A stretch of DNA of 64,000 bases from Dickeya oryzae (GCF_009372235.1 NZ_SULL01000015.1:144004-208003), one strand, 5' to 3'. Shown: positions 18,462-30,238, numbered from the stretch's first letter. Translations and numbers: made by a program. Notes: generated by a model from the sequence alone, not told the origin.

Positions 18462-18538
<77 letters not shown>

Positions 18539-18559
18539 GTAGCGCCGTTGCGGGTGGGG

Positions 18560-18588
18560 ATAGTACGGATTTAATAGGGGGCTGTCCA
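18560..18588 (-). promoter_or_regulatory. promoter of the argX-hisR-leuT-proM operon
   Basis: On the minus strand TGGACA (5 of 6 to the -35 consensus), a 17-base spacer and TACTAT (-10) lie just upstream of tRNA-Arg. The GC-rich stretch after the -10 box is typical of stringently controlled stable-RNA promoters. Confidence 0.75.
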
Positions 18589-18685
18589 GTGCTTTTTTCA
18601 CAGAAATGATGCGTTTGCTTATGCTTTGCTCATTTACGGTCAAAACCCGGTTCAATCCACCGTCACCACCCGTTGTTCGCTGCGA

Positions 18686-20080
18686 TTACTCCGCTTCTGC
18701 CTGCATTTGCGGCTGTTTTTTACCCAGTCCCAACACAACGTAAAGCACACTGACCGCCGCCAGGAAAATACCACCGACCACCAGCGACATCCGCGTGTCT
18801 TCGTTAATGTACATCCCAACCAGCACACAGAGAAGGAATGCCATCGTCAGGTAATTCACCCACGGGAACAAAATAGACTTAAACGGATGACCAGCGATCG
18901 CCGCCTGATGCTGCTGACGGAAACGCAACTGGCTAATCAGCACCACAAACCAAGGGATCATACCCGGCAGTACGCTGGCGCTATAGACATACACGAACAC
19001 TTTTTCCGGGTTAGGGATAATGTAATTCAGCGCAGACCCCGCTATCAGACACAGAATCGACACCAGCACCCCAACAGCAGGCACACCACCTGCGGTTACC
19101 CGCCCTAACGCCGCCGGTAACTGACGGTTGTTAGACAGCGAATACAGCATACGCCCACAGCTATACATACCGCTGTTGCAACCAGACAACGCTGCGGTCA
19201 GCACCACAAAGTTGATAATACCCGCGGCAGCGGTAATGCCGATCTTGGCGAAGGTCAGCACAAACGGGCTACCGGATGTGCCGATTTCATTCCACGGGAA
19301 AATCGTGACGATCACGAAAATGGCACCGACATAGAAAATCAGGATACGCCACAGGATGTTATTGATAGCCCGTTTCAGCGTCACCTGCGGATTACGCGCT
19401 TCGCCAGCGGTAATCCCGACCAGCTCAACCCCCTGATAGGACGCCACCACCAGACAGAGTGCAAACAACACGCCTTTCCAGCCGCCAGCCAGGAAGCCGC
19501 CGTGTTCGGTCAGATTAGTCAATCCGATAGACTGACCGTGGTTGCCAATCCCAAAGAAAATAATCCCGACACCCACCACTATCATCACCACAATGGTGGT
19601 TATCTTGATCATCGAGAACCAGAACTCGAGCTCACCATACAGCCGCACCGCCGCCAGATTCGCGGCTGCCACCAGCGCCACCGCGCCGATCGCCGGTATC
19701 CACTGCGGTAACGTCGGGAACCAGTACTGCACGTAGACGCCCACAGCGGTAATTTCGGAAATCCCCACCGCCATCCACATAAACCAGTATCCCCAGGCCG
19801 TAAGATAGCCAAAGAACGGATGCAGGTAATTATGCGCATAAACCGCAAACGAACCGGTTACCGGTTCCAGAAACAACATCTCGCCCATCGAGCGCATGAT
19901 GAAAAATACAAACACGCCCGCCACGATATAGGCCAGCAGCACGGACGGCCCAGCCCATTTCAGGGCGCTTGCCGCCCCCATGAACAATCCCACACCGATG
20001 GTGCCACCCAGCGCGATAAGCTCGATATGCCGCGCTTCCAGCCCACGGTGGAGCTTGCCCTGTTTTTCTGTATTTGCCAT
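18686..20080 (-). CDS. yifK: amino-acid permease ThrP (YifK), threonine/serine transporter
   Basis: The 464-residue inner-membrane protein belongs to the amino acid-polyamine-organocation family, with twelve hydrophobic segments. The first helix carries [17 protein letters not shown], which forms the substrate-binding break. The closest known relative is E. coli YifK, later named ThrP, a proton-coupled threonine/serine importer. The gene lies between the tRNA operon and wecG, as in E. coli. No clear terminator separates it from wecG, so it may be partly co-transcribed with the common-antigen genes; the 288-base gap could also hold its own promoter. Confidence 0.93.
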   Translation of the reverse strand: MANTEKQGKLHRGLEARHIELIALGGTIGVGLFMGAASALKWAGPSVLLAYIVAGVFVFFIMRSMGEMLFLEPVTGSFAVYAHNYLHPFFGYLTAWGYWFMWMAVGISEITAVGVYVQYWFPTLPQWIPAIGAVALVAAANLAAVRLYGELEFWFSMIKITTIVVMIVVGVGIIFFGIGNHGQSIGLTNLTEHGGFLAGGWKGVLFALCLVVASYQGVELVGITAGEARNPQVTLKRAINNILWRILIFYVGAIFVIVTIFPWNEIGTSGSPFVLTFAKIGITAAAGIINFVVLTAALSGCNSGMYSCGRMLYSLSNNRQLPAALGRVTAGGVPAVGVLVSILCLIAGSALNYIIPNPEKVFVYVYSASVLPGMIPWFVVLISQLRFRQQHQAAIAGHPFKSILFPWVNYLTMAFLLCVLVGMYINEDTRMSLVVGGIFLAAVSVLYVVLGLGKKQPQMQAEAE

Positions 20081-20368
20081 ATAACCTCTGTCTTCAATAG
20101 ATCCTTTTTACGCCGGTATCAAAAGCGTTATTGTTTTATACCCGCCATGCTTTAAAGGGGATACCGACACGCTCCCGGCAAGGCACGACAGTCTCCCGAC
20201 CGGAAAAACGGCCGAGAAGATACCGCAATGCAAACCGGATTCCTACCTTTCCTGTACCCAGACATGATGAAATAAACAGCGCGGCCAGACCTTGATCGCA
20301 ACGATAAAGCTGGGAAAAAGTGGGATGACTCACAGAAAACGCCAGACTAATACCGCGATAAGCCGCGT

Positions 20369-21103
20369 CTACAGTCTACCGCTGATATGCCAGGCCAGAT
20401 AGCGCAACAGCTTGAGCTGACGGCGAAAGCGGCTGGGTTGCGTCAATAAACGATACAACCACTCCACCCCATGGCGTTGCCACACCAGCGGGGCTCGTTT
20501 GACCAGACCGGTAAACACATCATAAGTGCCGCCGACGCCCATATAGAGGGGCGCGGGGTATAACTGGCGGCAATCGCGTATCAGTAATTCCTGGCGGGGA
20601 GAACCCAGTGCTACCGTCACCAGTTGGGCACCACTATCACGCACACGTTCCAGTACTGCCTGTCGCTGCTGCGGCGCAAAATAGCCATCCTGCGTACCCA
20701 CGATGTTAACTTGCCACTGCTCTCGCAACTTGCGCTCGGTTGCAGCCAACACCGACGGCTTTCCTCCCAGCAAAAATACCGGTGTTCCCAACTCACCGGC
20801 ACGCTGCATCAGTGCCTCCCAGAGATCGGCACCGGCGATACGTTCCACCTGCGCCTGCGGATACTTGCGGCGAATAGAACGCACCACGCTGATACCATCA
20901 GCATAGTTACAATGCCCTTCCTGCAACATCAGCTCACGCAAAGTCGCCTCGCGATCCGCCGCCAGTACCTTCTCGGCATTAATGGCAATCAGCGTGCCTG
21001 CTTGCGGTGAATCACCCGCAAACAGAATCGAGACACACTGCGCCTTATCCCGAAACCCATGCACCGGGATGCCGCGAATAACATAGTGCGGCACATCATT
21101 CAT
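20369..21103 (-). CDS. wecG: UDP-ManNAcA transferase of ECA synthesis (lipid II synthase)
   Basis: The 244-residue protein is a WecG/TagA family glycosyltransferase (GT26). It contains [22 protein letters not shown] with the catalytic aspartate, the PVFLLGGKP nucleotide segment and [12 protein letters not shown]. It adds ManNAcA from UDP-ManNAcA onto lipid I at the cytoplasmic face of the inner membrane, the second step of enterobacterial common antigen. The start overlaps the end of wzyE by eight bases. It is the last gene of the ECA cluster before thrP. Confidence 0.95.
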   Translation of the reverse strand: MNDVPHYVIRGIPVHGFRDKAQCVSILFAGDSPQAGTLIAINAEKVLAADREATLRELMLQEGHCNYADGISVVRSIRRKYPQAQVERIAGADLWEALMQRAGELGTPVFLLGGKPSVLAATERKLREQWQVNIVGTQDGYFAPQQRQAVLERVRDSGAQLVTVALGSPRQELLIRDCRQLYPAPLYMGVGGTYDVFTGLVKRAPLVWQRHGVEWLYRLLTQPSRFRRQLKLLRYLAWHISGRL

Positions 21104-22439
21104 TCCACGACTCCTTCAAACAGGGGCGACTCACCACCACACCGGCACGCAGCAGCAGCCAATACAGCAACCTGGCAACAAACAGGCAGGCGACAAAAAT
21201 CAGGCAGAAAAATACCAACCGCGAGACAAAGGCATCAACCCCCTCACGCACCAGCACAATCAGATTAAACACCGCGCCAAAACAAAATGCCTGCGATACG
21301 GCGGACAGATAGCGATTTTCGGCCTGTCTGCCGTAATGGTAGAGACGGTCCAATCCCTTGATGAGCAGACCGATGGCGACGGCACCTGGCGGGATCAGCA
21401 GTGGCCCTCCCATGATCAACAAGGAGCCGAGCAGCGTCGGTGATATCGCCAGACCGGCGTGGTAATTCAGCACTTCCCAGGTGAAATAGTTGGCACTGTT
21501 CAACACCAGAGCCGGTCGCTCCGGCCACAACCAGGTAGGAATAAAAACATAAAAATCCCGCACGATGGGGGCCAGCCCCTGCAAGGTAATCTCGTCGAGG
21601 TGCTGCCACAATGTGGCCAGATTTTCCCAGGGTGAGAAGGTGTCACGCGTCAGATACAAAAAGGTGTAAAACGCCTCGTCACCGTGCACATCCAGCCCGT
21701 AGCGTTTCAGTGCCAGCCAAAACATCGCCACTATCCCGCTACCGCCTGCGGCTATCAGCACCCACACCGTAATCCAGCCACGTTGCAGGCCGATAAACAA
21801 AAACAGAGCGAAGGCAATAATGATATTGGCGCGGGTCCCACCCACCAGCAGGTAGGTCAGCCCACCAAATGTCACCGTCGCCAACAGAAAAATCAGCCAG
21901 GCGCGTCGGGTCTGGTGCAGGAAATACCACATCAGCATGGCGGGAATAAAAAAATAGAAGAAGCGTTTCAGGGCGACGCCGATAACATCGCGCGAGAAAA
22001 TCTGGCTATACGAACTGAGTTTGAACAGCAGCAGGCCATTGTTGGCAAAGAACACAGCAGCGGTTGATAACGCGACCAGCGCCAGCAGCCCACTGGTCAA
22101 CCCCACCTCCAGACGTGTCATGGTTAACGGCGAAGGACGAGATACCGGCGAAGCAGGCCACAGCCGGGTTTTATAACTGACATAATAAATGGCATAAAAC
22201 GCTGTCGCAGACAGTTGCGCCTGCAATAAATTCAGCGGTGACGCCGTTTCCACACCGAAGCGAAACGCCAGCACGGCCGTCAACGGAAAGCCAAAATAGA
22301 ACGTCAGTAAGTACAGCAGTGAAAACAACACATTGAAGTTAAATCGCCAGCGGCGGAACTCTCGCCCACAGAGCCAAAGCACCATACCACCGCCTCCCAG
22401 CCAGACCAGCCACAGCCCGAAAAACGCCCACTCAGTCAT
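21096..22439 (-). CDS. wzyE: ECA polymerase WzyE
   Basis: The 447-residue membrane protein has about eleven hydrophobic segments and conserved loops, including [11 protein letters not shown] near residue 205 and a periplasmic segment around [17 protein letters not shown]. WzyE joins lipid-linked trisaccharide repeats on the periplasmic side of the inner membrane. Both ends overlap neighbours by eight bases (wecF upstream, wecG downstream), indicating tight co-translation. Polymerases diverge fast, so synteny adds much to the call. Confidence 0.93.
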   Translation of the reverse strand: MTEWAFFGLWLVWLGGGGMVLWLCGREFRRWRFNFNVLFSLLYLLTFYFGFPLTAVLAFRFGVETASPLNLLQAQLSATAFYAIYYVSYKTRLWPASPVSRPSPLTMTRLEVGLTSGLLALVALSTAAVFFANNGLLLFKLSSYSQIFSRDVIGVALKRFFYFFIPAMLMWYFLHQTRRAWLIFLLATVTFGGLTYLLVGGTRANIIIAFALFLFIGLQRGWITVWVLIAAGGSGIVAMFWLALKRYGLDVHGDEAFYTFLYLTRDTFSPWENLATLWQHLDEITLQGLAPIVRDFYVFIPTWLWPERPALVLNSANYFTWEVLNYHAGLAISPTLLGSLLIMGGPLLIPPGAVAIGLLIKGLDRLYHYGRQAENRYLSAVSQAFCFGAVFNLIVLVREGVDAFVSRLVFFCLIFVACLFVARLLYWLLLRAGVVVSRPCLKESWNE

Positions 22440-23517
22440 GGCTGTCCCCCGCGGCTAACGCCAGCGCCTGTCGCCACCCCTGTTCATAACCAGGGCTGAA
22501 AAATGCAATCTGGCGGGTATCCACCCGTTTTAGCTGTTCGCGCGCCTCGCGCACGCGGGCCTCGCTCAGCGGTTCATCATCCAGCAATACCGGCAGGTGC
22601 TGCTCCGCTAAATCCTGCCGAAATGGATTATGACGGCTGATAACAAACGGCACCCCCAGTTGGATGAGCAAACACAGGGTGCCAATCCCCTGCTGACGAT
22701 GAAACAGAAAGTAGCCCAGACTGCAGGTTTTCAGTAGCGCCAGATACTCATCAAACGCCAGTGATTCACGCAGCACCCGGCAACGGTCTGCACCGAACAG
22801 CCCCACCCCATGCTGTTCGACCTGCTCAATCCAGCGATGATTTCCGGCCGGATACCCCATCGGTACGATCACTCGCACCTGCGAGCCAAACTGGCGATGA
22901 ATAGCATCAAGCGCCGCCAGATGACGGTTACTGCGGTCACCAGAATTACCGACCAGAATGGTCAGCGGCGTACCGGGCTCGTTCTCATGCGCCAGCGCAA
23001 CCTGTTGACCCATCCGGGTGGGGAAATAGAGCAGTGACGTCGCCGCAGCCGGATCACGCTGTCGAAAATAGTCGATATCACCGCGTGTGGCGAACACCCG
23101 GGCGACCCGCCGTTGCGCCAGCCGCCGCAGGCGGTAAAACCAGCGATAATGCCAGCCCTGGGCCTCTTCATACATATCCGCCCCCCAGATATGCCAGTAG
23201 GCTTGCGCCGGGCGGATAGCGCCGAACAGCAACGCCAGCCACACCCACGGGTTAAACTGGCCGTGAAAAAAGAAACGGACGGAGCTCTCTGCCCGCGCCT
23301 GCGCAACCACCGCTCGCGCCAGCGCTTTCTGGCTGGAAAACCGGGTGATATGCAACATGGGGTAATCAGACTCAGAGAGTGCCTTCGTCGACACCACCAT
23401 AAACCGGTGGGACTGGTGCAATGGCAACGACGGTGCGAGCGTATCATTAAAGAAACGCAGCACCGTGTGGTTATGGTGGGGAATATCCGCCCCCAGGACA
23501 TGAATAAGTGTGGTCAT
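22432..23517 (-). CDS. wecF: TDP-Fuc4NAc:lipid II transferase of ECA synthesis
   Basis: The 361-residue GT56 family enzyme transfers 4-acetamido-4,6-dideoxygalactose to lipid II, completing the common-antigen trisaccharide. The start at 23517 gives [20 protein letters not shown], the conserved N-terminus. The frame is open 12 codons upstream, but that part belongs to wzxE. The ATG overlaps the wzxE stop (ATGA). A late segment, [19 protein letters not shown], marks the nucleotide-sugar domain. Confidence 0.94.
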   Translation of the reverse strand: MTTLIHVLGADIPHHNHTVLRFFNDTLAPSLPLHQSHRFMVVSTKALSESDYPMLHITRFSSQKALARAVVAQARAESSVRFFFHGQFNPWVWLALLFGAIRPAQAYWHIWGADMYEEAQGWHYRWFYRLRRLAQRRVARVFATRGDIDYFRQRDPAAATSLLYFPTRMGQQVALAHENEPGTPLTILVGNSGDRSNRHLAALDAIHRQFGSQVRVIVPMGYPAGNHRWIEQVEQHGVGLFGADRCRVLRESLAFDEYLALLKTCSLGYFLFHRQQGIGTLCLLIQLGVPFVISRHNPFRQDLAEQHLPVLLDDEPLSEARVREAREQLKRVDTRQIAFFSPGYEQGWRQALALAAGDSHD

Positions 23518-24764
23518 GCACGCCTGCAATACAGCATGAAAACGCCGCAACACAACAAAAAATAGAGCGCATAGGTTGCCAGATACGCCTGTGCGGCACC
23601 CAACGCGCCATGCAATGGAATCAGCCAGCGGGCAAACCCGGTCAACAACAAAAACTGACTAAGTTCAGCCAGCACATAAAACCGCAGCGACGCTCTGGCC
23701 ACCACCAGATACCCAAAGACGTAAGCACCCACTTTCAAAACATCGCCCGCCAGTTGCCATGCAAACAGGCTACGCATGGTCGAAAATGCCCCCGAGAACA
23801 GGATGTGAATCGCCACATCACGCATCAACCAGATAACCACCGCCACGAATACCGCGACTGGCAGTACAAATCGCAAGGTACTAAAAATCTCATGCCGGAC
23901 GGCGTGTTTATCCTGCAAACGCGCCAGCGTCGGCAACAGATAAACGCTAAAGGATGCGGTAATAAACTGCAGCCAGGCATCGGAAATGGTCGTCATCCCC
24001 TGCCATAGCCCGACCTCCTGCCAGGTGTAATGAGCGGCCAGCAGGTTTCGCATCATCACATAGCCTACCGGCATCGTCACCGCAGTTATCAACGTCATTA
24101 AGCTAAACCGGGTTAACTGACCGGCCAGCGGCCACGACCAGCATGGAGTAAGTGCTCGCAAACATAATGGCGTGCGCCGAAGTAACAACAGCAATGTGGG
24201 TAAACAGGCTAATGCCGGTACCAACGCCAGTCCGACCAACGCCCCGGTATAGGCCCCCAGCCAGAAACTTATGCCGTAGGCGACCACACCCAGCAGGCTA
24301 CCCGCTATCACCGCCAGCGCGTTGCCTGGCGCATCCTGATACCCTTTCAGTATTGCCAGCAGCAGGCTGGCCAGCGCGATCCCCAGTTGCAGACAAGCCA
24401 GTGCACGAATGACCGGCTGGTAGGTGTCATCACCAAACAACAGGCGCGATAGCGGCGTAGACAGCAACCATAGCGACAACGCCAGCAACAATGAGAACCC
24501 CATCGACAGCGATACCGCCGTTCCCAGCAGCGGGCTGGCGCGGTCATGCTCAGGCGGCGCGGCAGCTACCGCACGGGTCACGCCGTTGACAATCCCCGCG
24601 CCCGCCATCACCCCCAGCACGGTAATCAACTGCCGGTAGTTACCGGCAAGTCCGACGCCTTCCGGGCCAAATGCCACCGCCAGCAGTTTGATAATCACCA
24701 ACCCGGTGCCGATTTTGACCAGCGTGGAAGCCGCCGTCCACAACGATGCTCGTGCCAGTGACAT
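23514..24764 (-). CDS. wzxE: ECA trisaccharide-lipid flippase WzxE
   Basis: The 416-residue membrane protein is of the polysaccharide flippase (MOP) superfamily, with about twelve hydrophobic segments. It begins MSLARASLWTAASTLVKIGTGL. WzxE moves lipid III across the inner membrane so that WzyE can polymerise it. The start shares one base with the wecE stop (TGATG), and its end overlaps wecF. No frame damage is visible. Confidence 0.94.
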   Translation of the reverse strand: MSLARASLWTAASTLVKIGTGLVIIKLLAVAFGPEGVGLAGNYRQLITVLGVMAGAGIVNGVTRAVAAAPPEHDRASPLLGTAVSLSMGFSLLLALSLWLLSTPLSRLLFGDDTYQPVIRALACLQLGIALASLLLAILKGYQDAPGNALAVIAGSLLGVVAYGISFWLGAYTGALVGLALVPALACLPTLLLLLRRTPLCLRALTPCWSWPLAGQLTRFSLMTLITAVTMPVGYVMMRNLLAAHYTWQEVGLWQGMTTISDAWLQFITASFSVYLLPTLARLQDKHAVRHEIFSTLRFVLPVAVFVAVVIWLMRDVAIHILFSGAFSTMRSLFAWQLAGDVLKVGAYVFGYLVVARASLRFYVLAELSQFLLLTGFARWLIPLHGALGAAQAYLATYALYFLLCCGVFMLYCRRA

Positions 24765-25894
24765 CAGGAAAAGAAACTCAGCGCGGCATGGATGACAGTG
24801 TGCTGATCCGCATCAGACAAGTTGTAGAACAGCGGCAAACGCACCAGCCGTTCGCTTTCTCGCGTCGTATATCGATCGTCACCGACAAAGCGGCCAAACT
24901 GACGCCCTGCCGGGCTGGAGTGCAACGGAATGTAATGGAAGACCGCCAGTATGTCCGCGGCTTTCATATGGCTGATGAACGCCGAACGCTCCGCTTCATC
25001 CCGCAGGCGCAGAAAAAACAGATGGCCGTTGTGGCGGCACGCTGGCGGGATCACCGGCAATGTCACACGGCCTGATGCCGCCAGCGGCGCGAACGCATGG
25101 GCATAGCGCTGCCATAACAACACACGACGCTCATGGATGCGCTGTGCTGCCTCCAACTGCCCCCACAGGTACGCCGCCTGAATCTCCGCCATCAGATAGC
25201 TGGAGCCGATATCGCGCCAGGTGTACTTATCCGCCTGACCACGAAAGAATTGGCTGCGGTTGGTGCCTTTCTCACGGATGATCTCGGCACGTGCCGACAG
25301 TTCAGGATCATTAATCAGCGTCGCCCCACCTTCACCACCGGCGGTGTAATTCTTGGTTTCATGGAAACTAAAGCAACCGATATGGCCGATAGCGCCCAGT
25401 GGCCGGTCCTGATAGTGCGACATCATGCCCTGCGCGGCATCCTCCACCACAAACAATCCATACCGCTGCGCCAGCGCCATGATAGCGTTCATAGCGCAAC
25501 CGACCCCCGCGTAATGCACCACAACGATAGCGCGTGTCTTCGTGGTGATCGCCGCTTCAAGGCCGTTTTCATCCAGATTGAGGGTATCCGCTCGGATATC
25601 GACAAACACAATGGTCGCACCACGCAACACAAACGCATTGGCGGTGGAAACGAAGGTATAGCTCGGCATGATGACTTCATCGCCGGGCTGAATATTCAGC
25701 AATAACGCCGCCATTTCCAGCGACGCGGTACAAGAAGGCGTCAACAGAACCTTGTCACTGCCGGAGTAGTCCTCCAGCCACTGCTGACAACGGTGGGTAA
25801 ACGCGCCGTCGCCACTGAGCTTGCCGCTGCGCATCGCCGCCTGCATATACTCCAGTTCCGATCCCACCACTGGGGGGGCGTTAAAAGGAATCAT
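24764..25894 (-). CDS. wecE: dTDP-4-amino-4,6-dideoxygalactose transaminase
   Basis: The 376-residue PLP enzyme of the DegT/DnrJ/EryC1 family converts dTDP-4-keto-6-deoxyglucose to dTDP-Fuc4N. The PLP lysine is in FSFHETKNYTAGGEGG near residue 181, with the cofactor aspartate in VVEDAAQ. The start at 25894 (MIPFNAPPVVG) matches the family. An open extension of 26 codons upstream runs through the wecD-wecE gap and into the end of wecD. Its substrate must come from RmlA/RmlB-type enzymes, which are not encoded in this window. Confidence 0.95.
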   Translation of the reverse strand: MIPFNAPPVVGSELEYMQAAMRSGKLSGDGAFTHRCQQWLEDYSGSDKVLLTPSCTASLEMAALLLNIQPGDEVIMPSYTFVSTANAFVLRGATIVFVDIRADTLNLDENGLEAAITTKTRAIVVVHYAGVGCAMNAIMALAQRYGLFVVEDAAQGMMSHYQDRPLGAIGHIGCFSFHETKNYTAGGEGGATLINDPELSARAEIIREKGTNRSQFFRGQADKYTWRDIGSSYLMAEIQAAYLWGQLEAAQRIHERRVLLWQRYAHAFAPLAASGRVTLPVIPPACRHNGHLFFLRLRDEAERSAFISHMKAADILAVFHYIPLHSSPAGRQFGRFVGDDRYTTRESERLVRLPLFYNLSDADQHTVIHAALSFFS

Positions 25895-25928
25895 CTCGTC
25901 ACCCACGGGGTCTTCATCCGTCGAACCT

Positions 25929-26633
25929 TCATCGATAAAACCAGTAGGCGGTGCTCTCCACCCGTGCGCCACTGCGCAGATAGAGCCGTAATGCCGCCAG
26001 GTTGCTGGTCTGGGTCGCCACCGTCAACCGACGAATCCCGCGCTGCTGGCACCAGACCCGCGCGACCTGCATCAATCGCTGGCCAATCCCTTGCCCGGTC
26101 ATGCCAGGCCAGGCGGATAACACGCCAATGCGCGCCGCAGTGGGTGATGTCTGGCGTAACGTCACAAAACCTTGTAACGGCCCGCCCTGCGCCCCCAGTA
26201 CCAGACAAGCATCATCAAAGGTACCGTAGACCGCCTTTTCCACCCAACGGGCGTAAAAACGCCCGCAGTCATCCGGTCGATACCACGGCGAGCGAAAACG
26301 GCTCAGCACAAAACTTTTTGCCGCCGCCGCCCGCAACGACGGGATATCGCCGACGTCGGCATCGCGCACGCCCACGGCAAACACCGCGCGGGCGGCGGGG
26401 ACGACCGGCATACTGAAATCGACCTCACCTTCTGCCAGCCGAAATCCCAGTTCTGACAGGGCATCGGCCGTCGGCAAATCACCTGCCGCCAGTTTCGCCT
26501 GGCATAGCTCATAGCGATCGAGATCAGCGGGCACTAACGGCGGTGCGATGTCGGTGAAACTTAAGCGCCCACAGATACGTTGGAAAAACTCACTTTCCCA
26601 AACCAACGGTTCAATTTCGGCACAAACAGGCAT
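25929..26633 (-). CDS. wecD: dTDP-fucosamine acetyltransferase
   Basis: The 234-residue GNAT enzyme acetylates dTDP-Fuc4N with acetyl-CoA, making the third sugar donor of common antigen. The acetyl-CoA loop GMTGQGIGQRLMQVA lies near residue 175, and the C-terminus LRSGARVESTAYWFYR is the family hallmark. It is about ten residues longer than the E. coli enzyme, mainly in the N-terminal domain. It follows wecC by 51 bases, exactly where E. coli has two additional genes, rffG and rffH. Confidence 0.94.
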   Translation of the reverse strand: MPVCAEIEPLVWESEFFQRICGRLSFTDIAPPLVPADLDRYELCQAKLAAGDLPTADALSELGFRLAEGEVDFSMPVVPAARAVFAVGVRDADVGDIPSLRAAAAKSFVLSRFRSPWYRPDDCGRFYARWVEKAVYGTFDDACLVLGAQGGPLQGFVTLRQTSPTAARIGVLSAWPGMTGQGIGQRLMQVARVWCQQRGIRRLTVATQTSNLAALRLYLRSGARVESTAYWFYR

Positions 26634-26684
26634 AGGCCACTCCGGTTAACGCAGACAGAATCAACAGAGGCCACCAAAGGCGTC

Positions 26685-27947
26685 TTACCGCCAGACGCCT
26701 TTGGTGTCCACCACCCAACGTTGCGCTACCTGCTCAGGGGCAATTGCCCTGAACTGCCGGTGATCAACCAGTAACACCAGCATATCCGCTTCCTTTAGCG
26801 CGCGATCGCTATCCACCAGCGCCGCTTTTCCCTGTAAACCCGGCGGTAACTGCCGGATATAAGGCTCAACCACCCAGGTTGGACCGACATGCCATTGTGC
26901 AATCTGCTCAGCAATCGCCAGTGCAGGGCTCTCGCGAAGGTCCTCCACATCCGGCTTAAACGCCAGCCCCAGACAGGCGATACACAGATCTCGGGCCGAT
27001 TTCCCGCCCTGAACCAGCGCATCCGCCACCCTGATTTTGACCTGATCCACCACCCAACGCGGTTTGTCGTCATTCACTTCACGCGCGGTACGAATCAGGC
27101 GGGCCTGTTGTGGGTGCTGCGCCACGATAAACCAAGGGTCAACCGCGATACAGTGGCCGCCAACGCCCGGCCCTGGCTGCAAAATAGTGACCCGTGGGTG
27201 ACGGTTGGCCAGTCGGATCAGCTCCCAGACATTGATCTGCTGCTCAGCACAAATCCGCGATAACTCATTGGCAAAGGCAATATTCACATCACGAAAGCTG
27301 TTTTCCGTCAGTTTGCACATCTCTGCGGTACGGGAGTCCGTCATCACACATTCTCCCTCAAGGAAAAGGCGATACAGATCGCTGGCTCGTGCCGAGCAAC
27401 GCGGTGTCATCCCACCAATCACCCGCTCGTGACTGAGCAACTCCTCCATAATGCGGCCGGGCAATACCCGCTCAGGGCAATAAGCAATACGGATGTCCGA
27501 CGCAACACCAGCCTGTTGAGGAAAACTCAGGTCCGGGCGTGCCTGCGCCAGCCACTCGGCCATGTGCTCCGTGGTGCCGACCGGCGAGGTGGACTCCAGA
27601 ATCACCACATCCCCCGGCTTCAATACCGGTGCCAACGATAACGCCGCGGCTTGCACCAGCGACACATCGGGTTGATGGTCAGCCTTTAGCGGTGTCGGCA
27701 CCGCGATGATAAACGCCTGCGCTGGCACCGGACGACTGCCAACCTGTAGATAGCCTTGCGCTACCGCCTGTTGCAGCGTCTGCGCCAGCCCCGGCTCCGC
27801 AATATGAGTATGGCCTTGCCTGACCGTCTCCACCACGTGCGGGTTCACATCCACGCCAAAAACAGACTGTTGTCGCGCCGCCAACACGGCGGCAGTCGGC
27901 AGGCCGATGTATCCCAGCCCCAGCACACAGATACGGTTAAAACTCAT
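26685..27947 (-). CDS. wecC: UDP-N-acetyl-D-mannosamine dehydrogenase
   Basis: The 420-residue enzyme oxidises UDP-ManNAc twice with NAD to UDP-ManNAcA. The Rossmann motif [12 protein letters not shown] lies at residues 8-19, the catalytic cysteine in [13 protein letters not shown] near residue 265, and [10 protein letters not shown] near 120. The start overlaps the wecB stop (ATGA). The gene after it is wecD, with no rffG or rffH between. Confidence 0.96.
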   Translation of the reverse strand: MSFNRICVLGLGYIGLPTAAVLAARQQSVFGVDVNPHVVETVRQGHTHIAEPGLAQTLQQAVAQGYLQVGSRPVPAQAFIIAVPTPLKADHQPDVSLVQAAALSLAPVLKPGDVVILESTSPVGTTEHMAEWLAQARPDLSFPQQAGVASDIRIAYCPERVLPGRIMEELLSHERVIGGMTPRCSARASDLYRLFLEGECVMTDSRTAEMCKLTENSFRDVNIAFANELSRICAEQQINVWELIRLANRHPRVTILQPGPGVGGHCIAVDPWFIVAQHPQQARLIRTAREVNDDKPRWVVDQVKIRVADALVQGGKSARDLCIACLGLAFKPDVEDLRESPALAIAEQIAQWHVGPTWVVEPYIRQLPPGLQGKAALVDSDRALKEADMLVLLVDHRQFRAIAPEQVAQRWVVDTKGVWR

Positions 27948-29074
27948 GCAGTCACCCGGTGTTGTTTCAAAACAGAAAGAATGCGCTGACTGGCTAACCC
28001 ATCGCCGTAAGGGTTATGGGCATAGCTCATCGCCTGATACGCCGACGCATCCGTCAGCAGTCGGGAAACTTCACGGACAATCGTCGCGGTATCGGTGCCC
28101 ACCAGCCGTACCGTACCCGCCGCCAACGCTTCCGGTCTCTCCGTGGTTTCACGCATCACCAGTACCGGTTTTCCGAGCGAAGGGGCTTCTTCCTGGATCC
28201 CGCCTGAATCGGTCAGGATCAGCCAGGCACGGTGCATCAAATAAACGAAAGGCAAATAGTCCTGCGGCGTTATCAGATGCACATTATCGATATCGCCCAG
28301 AATACGCTGGACCGGCTCCCGCACATGCGGGTTACGGTGCACCGGATATACAATCTGAATATCCGAATGATGGTGGGCAAGCGTCGCCAGCGCATGACAA
28401 ATCCGCTCCATCCCCTCACCAAAGCTCTCGCGCCGATGGCTGGTGACCAGCACTATTTTTCGCTCCGGCGTGAGAAAAGCGTACTTCTCCTGCAACTGAG
28501 CACACAATGCCGCATCATGGAGGATGCGATCCCGTACCCAGAATAACGCGTCAATCACAGAATTCCCTGTCACCCAGATGCGTGAAGACGGCACGTGTTC
28601 ACGTCGCAGGTTCTGCCGTGCGTTAGCCGTCGGCGCAAAGTGGTAGGTCGCCAGGCTACCCGTCAGCAGGCGATTCGCTTCTTCAGGCCATGGAGCAGAC
28701 AATGTGCCGGTACGCAGCCCAGCCTCGACATGAGCGACCGGGATACGGTGATAAAACCCTGCCAGGCTGGCCATCAGCGTTGTAGTGGTATCACCGTGCA
28801 CCAGCATCAGGTCGGGCTGGAGTTGGGTCAGTACCGGCCCTAATCCGGCAAGAATACGAGAGGAAATCTCCACCAGCCCCTGACCCGGCTGCATAATATT
28901 GAGATCATAGTCAGGCGTAATCTCAAACAGACGCAGTACCTGATCCAGCATGTCACGATGCTGCGCCGTCACGCAGACGTGGGATTCAAAGCAGGCATCC
29001 TGAGCCATCGCTCGTATTATCGGTGCCATCTTTATCGCTTCAGGGCGAGTGCCAAAGACCGTCAAAACTTTCAC
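27944..29074 (-). CDS. wecB: UDP-N-acetylglucosamine 2-epimerase (non-hydrolysing)
   Basis: The 376-residue enzyme interconverts UDP-GlcNAc and UDP-ManNAc in the cytoplasm. The N-terminus [20 protein letters not shown], the VHGDTTTTL motif near residue 95, HVEAGLRTG near 116 and [12 protein letters not shown] near 285 are all standard. A 92-base gap without clear signals separates it from wzzE upstream, and its stop overlaps the wecC start. Confidence 0.97.
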   Translation of the reverse strand: MKVLTVFGTRPEAIKMAPIIRAMAQDACFESHVCVTAQHRDMLDQVLRLFEITPDYDLNIMQPGQGLVEISSRILAGLGPVLTQLQPDLMLVHGDTTTTLMASLAGFYHRIPVAHVEAGLRTGTLSAPWPEEANRLLTGSLATYHFAPTANARQNLRREHVPSSRIWVTGNSVIDALFWVRDRILHDAALCAQLQEKYAFLTPERKIVLVTSHRRESFGEGMERICHALATLAHHHSDIQIVYPVHRNPHVREPVQRILGDIDNVHLITPQDYLPFVYLMHRAWLILTDSGGIQEEAPSLGKPVLVMRETTERPEALAAGTVRLVGTDTATIVREVSRLLTDASAYQAMSYAHNPYGDGLASQRILSVLKQHRVTA

Positions 29075-29166
29075 TGATGACTCTCTTTATTCCGGCCCGG
29101 GTTACGGTTTGCCACCACGGTAAAACAGGGGTGACTGGCCCACCGCGCTATCAACACGCAGAACAT

Positions 29167-30204
29167 TTAATCACGCCGACGCCGCGCCAGCGCCAGTCCG
29201 GCCCCCATCACCAGCCCGATGCTGCCCCACATCAGTAGCAGAAGATTACGGCGTGGACTGTCGCGATGCACAGGCTCTTGCGGCGTATGCAGATAGCGGT
29301 AAGTATGAAACCTGTCTGCCAGCGCCGGACCGCTTTCCAGCATCGCCAGTACCGCCTGACGCGGTGCGTAATCCGTATCGAATACCGGGCCATTGTCCTT
29401 CAGCATCTCCAAACGTGCCTGTAACCAGGCCGAGCCTTGTAGAAATAACGCCGAATCGGGGGGCGCGGAGGGCACATCATGCTTCGGCTGTGTGATTCCC
29501 TGCTGGCGGGCGATAGCCAGTGCCTGCGTCACGCGCCGTAGATCCTGGTCATACGCTACACGGGCAACCGCATCCTCGCGTTGCAGCCAGCTACGCTCAA
29601 ACCGAATACGTGCTTCCCAGTTTCCCGCCAGGTTTTGATTCAGATGATTGACGGCACGCTGGTTGGCAAACTGTATATATTGTCGCAACAGGTTACTGGC
29701 GTCTTGCGGGTTGTCAGCCGCCAGCTTAAGGGTGTCGTTGGTTTTTTTAGCCTCATCGTGCGGTATAAACTGGATATCGTTGATAAGCGTATCCAGCAGG
29801 ACGGCATCTGCCTTGCTGTCGTCTTTTCGACGCTCACGGTAATACGGCGACTGTAGCCAAAACTCGCGCCGGGTGTCGTAGGCGGCGGCCTGCAGAGTAA
29901 ACTCGGTATAGGCATCTGTCACGATAGTACTGCTATCCGGCACGACTGTTGACGATGCATCCAGCGAACGCAGCCACTGCTGCTGTTCAAAAAACGTCGA
30001 TAGCATCGCAACCGCCGGTTTATCCGTTACTGCCATCGCGCGCCACACCGGTTGAGCCAGCCAGGAATACACCAGCGCCAGCAGTGCCAATAACGCTGCT
30101 GAGCCAACAATCCAGCCCTTACCCTGCCATAACACCCGGCAGAGCTGGCGAATATCCAGTTCATTATCCAACGACACCGCCTGGGGTGAGCTTTCCGGTT
30201 TCAT
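29167..30204 (-). CDS. wzzE: ECA chain-length regulator WzzE
   Basis: The 345-residue co-polymerase has an N-terminal membrane helix at about 33-50 (WIVGSAALLALLALVYSWLA), a long periplasmic helical domain, and a C-terminal helix at about 315-340, the polysaccharide co-polymerase 1a topology. It sets the number of repeats in common antigen together with WzyE. A short repeat with terminal inverted repeats lies between it and wecA, so the first two cistrons of the operon are spaced by about 230 bases. Confidence 0.93.
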   Translation of the reverse strand: MKPESSPQAVSLDNELDIRQLCRVLWQGKGWIVGSAALLALLALVYSWLAQPVWRAMAVTDKPAVAMLSTFFEQQQWLRSLDASSTVVPDSSTIVTDAYTEFTLQAAAYDTRREFWLQSPYYRERRKDDSKADAVLLDTLINDIQFIPHDEAKKTNDTLKLAADNPQDASNLLRQYIQFANQRAVNHLNQNLAGNWEARIRFERSWLQREDAVARVAYDQDLRRVTQALAIARQQGITQPKHDVPSAPPDSALFLQGSAWLQARLEMLKDNGPVFDTDYAPRQAVLAMLESGPALADRFHTYRYLHTPQEPVHRDSPRRNLLLLMWGSIGLVMGAGLALARRRRD

Positions 30205-30238
30205 TGTGTTTCCCGATTCGGTTTATAAAAATTGGGGT

